Source: Phallusia mammillata (taxonomy: Eukaryota; Chordata; Ascidiacea; Phlebobranchia; Ascidiidae). From it: a DNA stretch of 64,000 nucleotides. A program made the translations under genes and the position numbers. Location: assembly GCA_003260075.1 (NCBI GenBank), contig QLIY01000008.1, positions 124,001-188,000 on the forward strand, written 5' to 3'. This document shows positions 50,569-61,493 of this stretch, in pieces. The notes beneath the pieces are model-generated. The model saw only the letters and a program-made list of their open reading frames with translations. It did no database searches and was not told where the DNA came from. Each line of letters begins with the position of its first letter. Position 1 is the first letter of the stretch.

Positions 50569-50813
50569 GACTAAGGAGTATCGCTTTTCAGTTGAAACAA
50601 AGGGTTTGCTTTGTATAAGTTTGTGCACGGATTAGTACCTGGTCAGGCCACATGCAGATTATACTGTTTAGAACCCGGAATACAAGAAACGGCCTTTTAA
50701 AAACGCCTTCACACCAAGTAAGCAAAACCTATCAACCACTGTTACACATCGCAGCCAACAGAATAGAACTAATATTACACAAATGTGCACTTCAACTGAA
50801 ACCATTTGCTCAC

Positions 50814-51230
50814 CAAGTAGAAAGCGTTCTTGCAAAGAATCGATGACGTAGAGAGATTGTGATCAGGAGCCAAAAATCTGCCGTCGTTCAGCCGGTAGAT
50901 GTCGCTGTTACTGCCGTATTCGCCGCAGTGGTCGGTTGCTATGGTGATGGTCGGGCCCCCCCCCCTGTTACACATCGCAGCCAACAGAATAGAACTAATA
51001 TTACACAAATGTGGACTTAGTTTCGTTTAACTGAAACCATTTGCTCACCAAGTAGAAAGCGTTTTTGCAAAGAATCGACCCCCCCCCCCGCTGTTACTGC
51101 CGTTTTCGCCGCAGTGGTCGGTTGCTATGGTGATGGTCGGGGCGCTGATCGCAACTCCCACCGGACTCCGCATATTACCGCCGCCTAGCGGTGACAGTTG
51201 GGAGGAGCTTAGTCCAACCTCGGGGGCCAA
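50814..51230 (-). CDS. Gene 1 upstream exon, broken by C tracts
   Basis: Acceptor TTTTTTACAG (51231 on) and donor GTGAGC (50808-50813). As assembled, C tracts at 50956-50965 and 51079-51089 interrupt the frame and most of the exon is duplicated. Using one allele (51142-51230 followed by 50814-50955) the exon is 231 bp, 77 codons, fully open, phase 0 to 0; it includes LAPEVGLSSSQLSPLGGGN, ITIATDHCGEYGSNSDIYRL and STSSILCKNAFYL. In the second copy 59 coding bases are replaced by the C tract, showing the tract stands for missing sequence. The next exon is 49950-50048. No domain recognised. Confidence 0.6.
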
Positions 51231-52091
51231 CTGTAAAAAAGTGGGGATTAGTTTGCGGGAATGAAAAAATTACAAGGATCAGGATTTAGACATTTTTGCA
51301 CTAATGATAAGCAAACATTTATCTTGCATTTAGTATGAAGAAAAACGCGGATTTTACTATGCTTATTTGAACATTAAGCCTCAATAGCACGGGTTTAACG
51401 TATTAAATAGCTGGATATACTGCAACCCATACTGTCTGCTAAAAACGCGAACATTTATTGTGCAGCTAAACTATAAGTAATCTCCTAGTTTTCAATCACC
51501 AATACAACCAAAAATACACTGTTTTTGCAACCCACGTCACTGCCACCACATTTAGTGTCAACGTTAGTGTAAAAGGCAGCAACAAACCAATGCTATGAGG
51601 TAACAAGTTAATAGGGCAAACACGTATATTGTTTGCCTTCCTAATTTGCAAGTTCGTTATTAGCAACATATCGTGAAATGTGATGTATGATGTTGTTGTG
51701 TAAAAGGTTGACAATTAAGACAGGTCTTTCACATGGTATAAATACACTAAAATTGACCTTTTAATCGTGTTTAAAAGGTCAAATAAAAAAAAACAATTGT
51801 CACAGGCTGTTAGTAGTTTCAGTATTTTTAATGATTTTAACTGAAATTTCTAATTTAAGGCACCCAGATATTGTGTGTACTGCTGCAAAATCCAAACTTT
51901 TATAGCAACAAAATAAACAGCAGACCCAACCTTTCAAAAAACATTATTAAACAAGCAAATTTTCAGTTACACCTCAGATTCATGAGTGTCGCCAAACTTT
52001 CGATATATTCGTTGTATTTACCTGATAATGCGGACGAACGCGTTCCCTGTACATTCGTGGAGAAAGCACAATCTAACTTGTACTAATATCA
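51231..52091. other. Region between genes 1 and 3, no gene seen
   Basis: AT-rich sequence without supported exons; it may hold more 5' exons or the promoter of gene 1. Gene 3 ends just to its right on the same strand, so gene 1 starts downstream of gene 3's 3' end unless it has exons further right. Confidence 0.4.
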
Positions 52092-52097
52092 TTTATT
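52092..52097 (-). terminator. Polyadenylation signal of gene 3
   Basis: AATAAA on the minus strand, about 80 bases 3' of the stop codon at 52178-52180. Confidence 0.55.
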
Positions 52098-52177
52098 CTA
52101 TCAAATACCTAAAAAATCCTACATACTGTAAACAAGTTGCATAATTTACGGCTTTTTCTTTACGTGAAAACACGAAC

Positions 52178-52393
52178 TTAAATGTTTTTGAGAGTTTCCA
52201 CATCAAAGCTGCTGAAATTGATTTCCCCTTTATTCACCTGTGAGTCGGTCACAAAAACAGAATCTGACATCAATACGAGGAAATACTTGTATGCAAATAT
52301 TCTGCTGTTGTAATTGTAACTGTCATAAGCACTCTTAAGTTCTCGTCTACAACCAATTTGTTCTATTGTTACGGCAAGCCTACATGAAATGTT
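52178..52393 (-). CDS. Gene 3 terminal exon
   Basis: Acceptor TTTGTAGTGTCAG and 71 codons to TAA at 52178-52180. Reads NISCRLAVTIEQIGCRREL, then KSAYDSYNYNSRIFAYKYFL, then VNKGEINFSSFDVETLKNI. The frame is long, compositionally balanced and followed by AATAAA, which makes it a convincing 3' end. It starts in phase 0, as delivered by the 53578 exon. The pattern of alternating hydrophobic residues suggests packed helices or a final alpha/beta segment. I do not recognise the family. Confidence 0.75.
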   Translation of the reverse strand, partial: NISCRLAVTIEQIGCRRELKSAYDSYNYNSRIFAYKYFLVLMSDSVFVTDSQVNKGEINFSSFDVETLKNI

Positions 52394-53577
52394 CTGACAC
52401 TACAAAGCTGTGACAACAATTGAACATACAAAGTCATAGTTCCCTTTCTTAATTTTCAACAGACCGCAAGTGTGCCGAAGTCTGCTCTAAACGAATTTAT
52501 TAGATTTATTAGCATGTCGGTGCATCCGAACTAGGACATTTTTCATGTAAATCACACGGATTGTGGTTAATGAGACGACGCAAGGAATGTTACAACACAC
52601 CAAATAAATCAAGTCATCGACTATGACCATCAAGTGGGGTCAAAAATTAAAGTTGGTTTGAAATATTATAAATAATATTTGAATTCTACGCTTTTTCCTG
52701 TAGCGTCCCTTAAACAGCTACAAAGTAAATGATACCTCCCCGATATACACAAAACAGCAACAAATTCGTTTAACGAACAACATTATAGTAATATAACAGC
52801 AATAAAGTGAACGACGCCGTCCCTTTATGGACAATGGAATGAGAAACATCAATTCCATCAATAAGATTGTAAGAGTTAGTGTAATGCCACCAATTAGTCA
52901 AATAAAAGTTCCATGTAGAACACCAGCGGACTGAAGACACCTTAACTGAGATTCGAACCCACAACATGCAAGGTTGCCACCACTACGGCACCATAGAGAA
53001 AGTAATGGAATTCTTGGTGACTCACTACCAAGACTAGAGGATACAAAGTGCAAAGTTCGCCACACTTCACCTAGATACGTCTCGAGTACAATACTTGACA
53101 CTATGTTATTGGCCGTGAAAGGTTGACGGGGAAACCGTTAACATTGCTAGAAGGTAAAATGACACCACAATTATCTGCCAGACCGAGTCTGTCGTGGTTT
53201 GACGATAAACGAAGCTGCGCAACATGATCCTCGAACCCCGGGTATTTACCGTTTCTGGGGTCAAATACCCGGGGTAAAAAGGCGATTTACCCCACGCAAA
53301 AAAGTTACCCATTTCTTAAACGAGTGAATTCTGTTGTATTTTATGAGGTCGTTGATGAGTTATATGCAGTAAGGATGAATGTTGTATTTCCGCTTTTTGT
53401 TGCCACTGCTACAAAGCTTTTTAGACTCGAGTGTTTACATCCTTAATGTCCAAACAGCAACAAACAGCAAACATTTTGGTGGTGTATTGTTTACAGTAAT
53501 GCATGGGTTTAATGCGTTGCTAGTCCATACAAATTGGAAACCAGTGGTTTAATTCACAAAATAAAAGTTAAACAAAC
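52394..53577. other. Gene 3 intron with a perfect hairpin
   Basis: Includes a tRNA-like B box near 52950 and an inverted repeat at 53235-53247 and 53263-53275 (ACCCCGGGTATTT and its exact complement, 15-base loop). No exon seen. Confidence 0.55.
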
Positions 53578-53631
53578 CTGAATGTTTTGCACGGAACTTT
53601 TTGAGTCAAATAGAAACCACCTCGAAAAGCC
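53578..53631 (-). CDS. Gene 3 internal exon
   Basis: A 54-bp exon (18 codons, phase 0 to 0) between acceptor CTATAATTCAG and donor GTTTGT, reading GFSRWFLFDSKSSVQNIQ. Both neighbours are in phase 0. A second reading of the same bases is less protein-like. Short, so support comes mainly from splice sites and phase. Confidence 0.5.
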
Positions 53632-55500
53632 CTGAATTATAGTAGATCCTAAATACCCAATGCAAATGTGTGGAGAAAATTGTTTTAGAATGCAAGCAAT
53701 TGCCAACATTAAACAACTACATAACACTTTTGAAAGGGTACGACCGAATTAACAAAAAATTTAAGCCATATTTCTGCGAATGTGTCAATCAATGATATCT
53801 CTTCCACAGATAACACAAGGATAGAAGGTTCAAATTACAACAGGTGGTATAAAGACGATCCAGTAACGTTTAGTCGTGCAGAGATAAGTTGTTCAATGTC
53901 TTGTTATCAGACATTTTCATCCACGCACTAATCCTATATGGAACCCATTCTAAGTCGCTTAGCTTGAGCCACAGACAAGGTATCCACGCACGCTTATATA
54001 GGATTTAAGCGGGTAACGAGCGAACTTCGTGCAGTCAACCGAAACAACATTTGTATACATTTTGTTGCAAAGCTTTTTGCTGTTGTTATATTCAGTGCTA
54101 AGCAGCCGTTGTTAAAGAGTTTTAATATGGTTAAAACAATAAAATGTATTTCCCCCCCCCCTCAACCGAAACAACATTTGTATACATTTTGTTGCAAAGC
54201 TTTCAACAATTGCTGTTGTTATATTCAGTGTTAAGCAGCCGTTGTTCAAGAGTTTTAATATGGTTAAAACAATAAAATGTATTCACTTTATATGAGATCT
54301 TTGGCATTCGTATACTGTTGGATATTTTTGACAAAAGTCACTCAGTAAATTCGTGCGGTCAACGCAACATACATTTAGAAAACCAGATCAGAATAGCATT
54401 TAGGGAAAATTAAAACCACATCTTCAAATTAAGAGGGTAAAGTCATCAACAGAAATAGCAGACTTATTTTTAGTGTTTAAGTCCTAATACGCAAATCCAC
54501 GACAGAGTAGACTTGTCTCCCAAATTAATAAATGAAGTACAAGACTGGAGTTTTCCCCCCCCCCCAACATTTTGCAAGGAACTAAAACTTAGCTTAACAT
54601 TCCTACTAGCTAGTGCATTGTTTTAGTCGTTATCGACGCACGAACACCAAATTTTTTTTTTTTAATTTAAAGCAAAAACAATCCACATTCTGCAAACAAC
54701 TAAATTTAAGCTGTTCCCCCCCCCCCAGTAAACTTGTCTCCCAAATTAATAAATGAAGTACAAGACTGGAGTTTCCTAGTACAGCATAATGTAACTCTGC
54801 GTCTGTTAATTGCCCTACAAATTAATTACCCGATCGTTTCACACCAGCATGTGAAGTTTGCACAATCAACATTTTGCAAGGAACTAAAACTTAGCTTAAC
54901 ATTCCTACTAGCTAGATTGGTGCATTGTTTTAGTCGTTATCGACGCACAAACACCAAATTTTTTTTAATTTAAAGCAAAAACAATCCACATTCTGCAAGC
55001 AACTATATAAATTTAAGCTGTTTCTGTTGACAAACTTTCGTTCAGTTTTTGATGCCTGGATATTAAAATACATTTTTAAAAGCTTAAAGCAACATAAATT
55101 TGCAGCAAAACAGTAAAAATTCTGACCGGAATCATGGAAATGGAAAAAATGTTGTCGATAAATTTCCGAATTTTACAACTGTTTGCTCATTTCAGCTCAA
55201 CCGGTCGTTCGGAACAAAACTGTTGATACTGTAGGTCGTAAAATCCTATAACGAACTACATTTCCTGTGTGGAATTACTTGGGTATATTGTGGTTTTTGT
55301 GGTCTCATGTGGCATGTTTACAGCACATTCTAACAAAGGAACGTAACGAAATCAGGATTTCAAATGTTTAAGTGGTTTGAAATCAGCTCTAAATGACGTT
55401 TTTGTCAAAAACGTACAGTTTAGTTATAGGTTAAAATGATTGTTGGCAACAACATTGTCAAAACACTTACAAAGGACCACTTTTCTACAACAAAACTTAC
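53632..55500. repeat. Gene 3 intron with C10-linked duplications
   Basis: Copies at about 54035-54151 and 54162-54285 flank C10 (54152-54161). A second pair is compound: copy 1 (54501-54715) carries a C tract at 54555-54565 in place of about 93 bases that are present in copy 2 (54775-54867), and the copies are joined by a C tract at 54716-54726. Again the tract marks absent sequence. Confidence 0.75.
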
Positions 55501-55621
55501 ACAATCCAACGCCACCCTTTTGTCCGTTGCATAAGGCACACACATAAACAAGCTTAACCAAGTTCCAAATTCCAACAATGTAACTTCTGGTGCGTTATTT
55601 ACATCCAAACAACGGATTGAA
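55501..55621 (-). CDS. Gene 3 internal exon
   Basis: 121 bp, phase 2 to 0, closing at a strong donor (TGT followed by GTAAGT). Reads SIRCLDVNNAPEVTLLEFGT, then WLSLFMCVPYATDKRVALDC. The acceptor (GGTTAAAG) is not pyrimidine-rich but its phase fits the upstream exon exactly. Hydrophobic patterning suggests buried helices. Confidence 0.6.
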
Positions 55622-56382
55622 CTTTAACCTACATAGCATTGCAACCAGTCAGACAAAATGGTGTAAAATTCCAACGTTCCATTTTCGCGATGGGCATGTT
55701 TTAAACGAAGTGAACAAGGCATTACTTATTTCCTGAGTCACGATTTCAATAGGTAGACTATCGAATGTTTGGACTTCACACAAGCAAGTACTTGGAATTC
55801 ACACCGGTACATGTAATTCTTGACGGTTATCAGTAAAAAGGTAAAACCGTTTCGCATAATTCCGACCATTTCTTTGAACGGCCTCTTAAAGTTGGATAAG
55901 ATAGTATTCAAAGTTATCTCTTATAGACTTGTCCCGATAACTTGCTATTCTCCTGACTACACAATAGTGGTTCTGTTTAGCCATAAAAAACAAAATACAT
56001 TACTTAACCGCATTGTGAAATAAAACAACAAATAAATTAAAGTGGCAACCTTCTTAAGACAAAATCATTACCCAGGAATTCGCTTACGATGTTGTTTTTA
56101 GAATATCATTAGTATTTTGACATTTCGGGCATTGATGCTTTGACTTAAACTTCGCAAAGTTATCGACACAGTTTTGTTTAAACTCTGTCAAATTATTAAT
56201 GTAGCTACAATACAAAAATACTACCTTAATATATAAACAACTTTCGCAAAGGTACAGCTTCTAACTTCATCCAAACCTAAACATACCGCGGCGTAGACCA
56301 ACAACAAACGCTTACGAAGGAATAATCATATTCAACAACTTTGCTCTTAACTAGGTTGTATGACTTTGCAAACTAGACTTAC

Positions 56383-56549
56383 ACAAAACAAACTGGGCAC
56401 AATTCGTTCATGAACACATTATGTACTATCACATAAACTGTTGTCTGCCGTAAACACCATTCTTTAAGTGAAAACAAATTTTGTACAACTGTATACACCA
56501 GCAGTTGGAGGAAAAACTTAACTAAGTCACCAACACTATTTTGTAGTTC
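56383..56549 (-). CDS. Gene 3 internal exon
   Basis: 167 bp, phase 0 to 2, between a pyrimidine-rich acceptor (TTTGGTCATTTTGAG) and donor GTAAGT. Reads ELQNSVGDLVKFFLQLLVYT, then VVQNLFSLKEW and MNELCPVCFV. Leu/Val/Phe-rich helices of HEAT or ARM-repeat style. Its first 15 bases and acceptor are duplicated at about 56635-56650 around a C tract. Confidence 0.62.
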
Positions 56550-56688
56550 CTCAAAATGACCAAACGACAAGAAAGTTCAACAGACTGACACTTTCAGTTC
56601 AGAATGAATACAAGACTTAACACCCCCCCCCCCACTATTTTGTAGTTCCTCAAAATGACCAAACGACAAGAAAGTTCAACCGACTTAC

Positions 56689-56862
56689 ACTTTCAGTTCA
56701 GAACTGATACAAGACTTGAATTTCATGTTTGCCAATAAACCCACAGAAGCGCTGCAAAACGCCAGGAAGCGGGATAGGACAGTAAAAATGTGGTTTGAGA
56801 AGAATTCCATTGTTACAAAGCCACAAACCTGAGCAAACTGCGGTAAAATTCCTAACTCTTTT
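56689..56862 (-). CDS. Gene 3 internal exon
   Basis: Acceptor GGTTTTTGGCATAG and a donor at GTGTAAGT, usable at either of two GTs (exon end 56689 or 56691). Reads KELGILPQFAQVCGFVTMEF, then FSNHIFTVLSRFLAF and CSASVGLLANMKF. The start of the exon is ambiguous (ATAG, or AAAG five bases further), which matters for joining the exon at 57936. In the second allele, left of the C tract at 56623-56633, the donor reads GTGTCAGT, which favours the first GT. A 183-codon ORF here runs from this exon through its intron into a repeat and should not be taken as one protein. Confidence 0.6.
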
Positions 56863-57037
56863 CTATGCCAAAAACCTATTTCGATTTTAGCTTTGTAAAA
56901 ACCGTTGGAACTTTCTGTATTATTGTACAACCCTTTGCGGTATTTGCTTTGAGTCGCTATTTTATTTCGTTTCTGTTCATTTGTGCTTCGGCGCCAAAAC
57001 ATCGTGCCGTCCACTGTGCTACGCGCATTCGGTGTCC

Positions 57038-57120
57038 CTGATGAAGGCGAAACGTCGGAATAAAAATATATTTGCCAGAAGAGCTCTATAAACTTGATAT
57101 TATGCCTGGCAGCAATAGCT
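57038..57120 (+). mobile_element. Copy of hammerhead-like repeat, stem lost
   Basis: CTGATGAAGGCGAAACGTCGG followed by the family tail ending in GGCAGCAATAGC. Compared with 5687-5834 the hairpin between the two boxes is deleted, so any ribozyme fold would be lost. It lies in a gene 3 intron, opposite strand. Confidence 0.6.
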
Positions 57121-57497
57121 ATAAATAGTGTGTCTTCCTGTTCGTTTGGAAGTGAAGATCTAATAGCAGTTGTGTGTGTTTTTACCCTAAACTGTAATTG
57201 CATTTGTTGAGCTGTCTTCTGCGGTACACATGTCATGTAGACCGTTCAGACCTCAAATATGCCTAAATCTACTTGTATTAGGAATGTCACACATGTTTGA
57301 CATGAGTGGATTGCGAGATATGCGATTTAAGACCAAAATAAGAAAGACCCCAAGACGTTTAAGGTATAACATGTGACACAAGACAACAAGAATCTACTAT
57401 GACAGATATCTCTCCATTTTACATAAAAACCTTTCCATAAACTCATACTGCAAAGCAAATGACACTCGTTTTCCTATACTTTTCGCTTCGCATGAAA

Positions 57498-57757
57498 ACT
57501 GACAAGGTTCCCTAAACTTTTTACTTCTCAGGACTCGGCAATAACAAATTTAGAAATCAAACACCTAAGCACTTTTCAAAACACGTCAATATGCCTCAGC
57601 TATCAACACTAAAAAGACAGTACCCCCCCCCCCACTGACAAGGTTCCCTAAACTTTTTACTTCTCAGGACTCGGCAATAACGAATTTAGAAATCAAACAC
57701 CTAAGCACTTTTCAAAACACATCAATATGCCTCAGCTATCAACACTAAAAAGACAGA
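57498..57757. repeat. Direct duplication (~123 bp units) around C tract
   Basis: Copies at 57498-57620 and 57634-57757 flank 11 C at 57623-57633. They differ at only two or three positions. Confidence 0.85.
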
Positions 57758-57935
57758 AGCTGAAATACCTTTACAACAAACCTAGCAACACAACAACCCT
57801 TAAACCAGCAGGAAAAATGCGTTTGATCTTTCGCTAGGCTGTAGAAAGCGATACTAGAGTCGTCATTCAAATCTCTCTGTTCTTTCCATCATTTAATGAT
57901 TAACCACCGACCCACAATAGACCGGCGTTATTTAC

Positions 57936-58097
57936 TTCTGTTCCTAATGCACTGTCCGAATTGTTGGCTGTGGACTATGGTACCATTGGTGGTCAAGTGA
58001 CTCTTAACTTTACGACAGTGTTTCACGAAACATTTTTGAAATATTTGTAAATGTTTCCATGGCATTGTTTCGATAACTGGCGGTCTAAAACCAGCTT
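57936..58097 (-). CDS. Gene 3 internal exon, donor uncertain
   Basis: Acceptor TAATGTTGAACAG; in phase 1 it is open for about 60 codons, starting AGFRPPVIETMPWKHLQIFQ, then KCFVKHCRK. Two donors end in the same phase: GTAAAT (exon end 57936) or GTAAAG (58014). The phase fits the upstream exon (phase 1) but fits 56689-56862 only with that exon's inner acceptor, so one more exon may be missing between them. Confidence 0.42.
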
Positions 58098-58345
58098 CTG
58101 TTCAACATTAACAAGCAATTTAATTTTTAGGTAGCATCATCTCGCAATGTACTTTGACTATAGACGCTAAAAACAAACCATCCAAAATGCTTAAACTTCT
58201 ATAATTTGAACTTTGAAAGTTACGCAAAGTAGATGAAGAAATCCAGAACCCTTTCTTGGCCGCATGCTGACAGAACTTTTTGTGGATCAAAATTCAAACA
58301 CTTTCTTAAAGGTTGCAGAATACTTGCTTTGGTTAGTTAAAATAC

Positions 58346-58475
58346 CTTCAAACAATGTTACAAAATCTCGCAGAACTGTCGTGTCATGTCTTGGTGCGCC
58401 TCTCGTGTAAAAACAGAACCTTAAGGCCTTGATGAAACATTTAACGTAATTAAGTGAACACAAGGACCACAAGCG
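58346..58475 (-). CDS. Gene 3 internal exon
   Basis: A strong acceptor (TTTTTCAGCACCTTTTAG) and donor GTATTT enclose 130 bp, phase 0 to 1, reading RLWSLCSLNYVKCFIKALRF, then FYTRGAPRHDTTVLRDFVTL. Helical patterning like the other exons of this gene. The open frame continues past the donor for about 17 codons, so an alternative donor is possible. Confidence 0.52.
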
Positions 58476-59573
58476 CTAAAAGGTGCTGAAAAACACAGGG
58501 TGTACAACCTCTATGATACAAAGACTTTATAATAAATCGATGTCCCCGCAACCCAAACACTTTTAGCGCAATAACGGTCAAAGCACAGCACTAGATAACC
58601 ATATATAATGCACCTTAGCACGGTCATCATATGATTAATGGACATTGATTGATTACAGCGCACTTATACAGCGGTTAACCGCATACTGTAAGGCATGTAC
58701 ACCAACGAATATACAATGTACATGATATCGCACTGCGTATTATGCTTATGACGTTGCGACAGCGCCCGAAAATTCCCGAGAAAATTTCGAACGCGTTTAA
58801 ACGTTTGTGAGAAAACAATGTTACCGCGTTTATTGTACTGGGTGTGCCAACTATGGAGTTTAAACACAACATCAATTAGTTTTCCAAAGATTAAGTGATG
58901 AATTTTTTTTTTCGAAAAAATAATTCAAAGTAGTCTTGAAAGGAGACGTATTTCAAAACAACATAATACACACACAACCAACATAAACAAATAAACTTAC
59001 CACCAAAAAACTGAACGACGCTTAAACATTCTAAATGACAACGCTTCAAGCAGAAAGTGCAAAATTTCTCATAAAATCATAGCAAAATATAAAACACTTC
59101 ATGTTACTGCATGCGTTACGACAAATCAATTTTTAAAAGATTATTACTGCTTTGAGTTTTGGTTTGTAATTTAGAGAGGACTTCTTTTAAAAATACCAGC
59201 TTCATTTAATCCTATTTACACAGCCCTTACGTGATTCTGTACAGGCAACAACAACACAAACACGCCTCTGCACGTTAACACCGCACCCCTGAAACCTGAT
59301 CTAAGCCATGCTCAGTCGGACCACCTTCTGAATTAAACATGCGGCATATGTCAAGCGAGCTTCGTCAAGCGTTCGTAGCTACCTAAACTGCTTGCTGTGA
59401 AACCTTTACACCAGCTTACATTGTTAGCTTTGTGAACTTAACAGCGGGCTTCCGAACAAGCTTCGTCCCATTAACCATATTTGAGTGCACGACATAGCAA
59501 ATTGAAATACAAATAGTGTTTTTGTTTTTCGAGACCTTGTACTTTAAAGCAGGCCGCAAAAAATATATTGTAC
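58476..59573. other. Gene 3 intron
   Basis: No supported exon. A minus-strand open stretch at 59416-59480 ending at a GTAAGC donor was considered, but its acceptor is unclear. Confidence 0.4.
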
Positions 59574-59602
59574 CTGCTTTGTCGTCTGAACATTGTAAAA
59601 TT
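59574..59602 (-). CDS. Possible gene 3 micro-exon
   Basis: A 29-bp stretch between acceptor GGTTTTGGTCAG and donor GTACAA, phase 1 to 0 (FYNVQTTKQ), which links the exons at 60462 and 58346 in phase. An alternative longer exon (59574-59658, phase 0 to 1, LLFDLHRILLKSKPVLVR) uses the same donor but breaks the phase chain. Confidence 0.3.
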
Positions 59603-60461
59603 CTGACCAAAACCGGTTTTGATTTTAGCAAAATGCGATGTAAATCAAAAAGTAAAGGCTTTCGCAAATTAAAACACACCCTAATCATAAACAAACTTGT
59701 TTAAAAAAAACTCTTTAGGCTAACATATGTGTGCATGTCAACCTATGTTGTAGCTACACAAGCCTGAACCACGACTAACCCAGTTCAGAGCTTTCCAGTT
59801 ATTTATTATTTATGTCTCCCCAGCGAGCAGTTAGGCCTTGTCCGGCTCAACGGGGGATCTTTACGACGTTGCCTCGACCCTCAGCAAGTTGGACAATAGA
59901 CTCAATCACTTTCTACCGGGCAGTGAGTTAATTAAGAAGCCAATTAGGATGGGATTGAAATGATAAATCCAAGGAAATAAACTTGAGATTGGAAATATGA
60001 TTTAAATGTAATTAACACACGATTATTTCATAGGAATATCCACTGATGAAAACCGTGCATGTAACATTTGCTGTAAACAAGATTTTGGGCTTTTACGTCG
60101 CAAAACATAATATAGTCAGTTTTGTTTGAACAAGCAATAATACCAACATTATAAAATCGGCTACGCGTTATCAGAATGCATTCACAAGTCAAACATTACA
60201 TTTTTACATCAAAGCAAGTTTTTGAAACAAACTGTGATCATGCCCTGCTTAACAGTTTGCAATTAAAACGATACTGTTACGAAAAAATCCAAAAATGTTA
60301 ACAAGAAAGGTTAATGTTGTAAGGTTTAAAGAATATTCCAGGCAAAACCTGTTCATTTGCTGCATTTAGCATGCAACTGTACTATGTCAAAATATTTACA
60401 CACAACCTTAGACTGTAGCCTCCTTTAAACCAAAATGTCACAGTTTTGAAATAGCACTCAC

Positions 60462-60514
60462 TGAATACCACGTACACGCCTTTCATAACGAAACCCTCAA
60501 TGGCAATTAAATCA
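60462..60514 (-). CDS. Gene 3 internal exon
   Basis: 53 bp, phase 2 to 1, reading DLIAIEGFVMKGVYVVF. The acceptor has a perfect TACTAAC branch-point sequence 15 bases upstream, and the donor is GTGAGT. It matches the phase of 61209-61258. The hydrophobic helix is similar in style to the rest of gene 3. Confidence 0.5.
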
Positions 60515-60712
60515 CTCGTACAGGCGTTAGTATTTTCGCGAGCAAACGTGATATGCGAGATCCCACGCGAACCGTTGTGAGGATTAGTGCGTTGTCACAG
60601 AATAAATAGAGTCCTTCCCCCAACAGAGAGGTTTTGTTGACCGAATTCCATTCAACGAGAGGAAATCAATCAATAGAATGAAGTGTATGGGTTTAGTTAT
60701 GATGGAACGTGG

Positions 60713-60957
60713 GCTGATATACGTTGAACCATCACGTAAATGCGTGTATGCAACGATGATAGAGTCCCAGCACGTTATATAGCAGTATAAATATCAACAC
60801 ATGAAACGTGTGGCAGCCAGTTTAGATTCCCCCCCCCCGGCTGATATACGTTGAACCATCACGTAAATGCGTGTATGCAACGATGACAGAGTCCCAGCAC
60901 GTTATATATAGCAGTATAAATATCAACACATGAAACGTGTTGCAGCCAGTTTAGATG
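60713..60957. repeat. Direct duplication (~117 bp units) around C10
   Basis: Copies at 60713-60828 and 60839-60957 flank ten C at 60829-60838. Confidence 0.88.
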
Positions 60958-61208
60958 GTAAATATACATACGCGGGCGTGGTGAAGATATAACTTATTTT
61001 TAATCCGTTGTCTCCCAAAAACAGTAAAACGCAAAATGCTGAAGTTTGACTCGCAAATACAACACAGCCCACGCTACTTTAAGGATAAACTAAAGCAGTT
61101 TGGTTGACATTCATTTTAAGCTCTATATCGGTAGTACTATTTTATCATATAACACAGCTTCGTTACAATAACACAGCACAACGTTATGCTTACTCTGAAA
61201 AAAGTTAC

Positions 61209-61258
61209 CACATTTGTAGTCGAAGTTCGTAGTTTAACATTCTCACAGCATTTTCACA
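61209..61258 (-). CDS. Gene 3 most upstream exon seen
   Basis: 50 bp, phase 0 to 2, between an acceptor with T-rich tract (TTTTTACTATTTCGTGGTTAAG) and donor GTAACT, reading CENAVRMLNYELRLQM. It splices in phase into 60462-60514. Further 5' exons probably lie to the right or beyond the window. Confidence 0.45.
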
Positions 61259-61291
61259 CTTAACCACGAAATAGTAAAAATGTATCAAAGA

Positions 61292-61493
61292 TGTTCTGTA
61301 TCTTACTAAAGCTAACTGTAGTATAATAACATGAAACAAAAAAATACACACAAAAGTAAGGTTCGCAAACTTGCAAACGTTTCTCAAATCACCCCCCCCC
61401 CCTGTATCTTACTAAAGCTAACTGTAGTATAATAACATGAAACAAAAAACACACACAAAAGTAAGGTTCGCAAACTTGCAAACGTTTCTCAAA
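61292..61493. repeat. Direct duplication (~95 bp units) around C tract
   Basis: Copies at about 61292-61388 and 61403-61493 flank 11 C at 61392-61402. Confidence 0.85.

Noticed and set aside
56685-57236. 183-codon minus-strand ORF
   Set aside because: Mixes a gene 3 exon, its intron and a hammerhead-like repeat; only 56689-56862 is kept.
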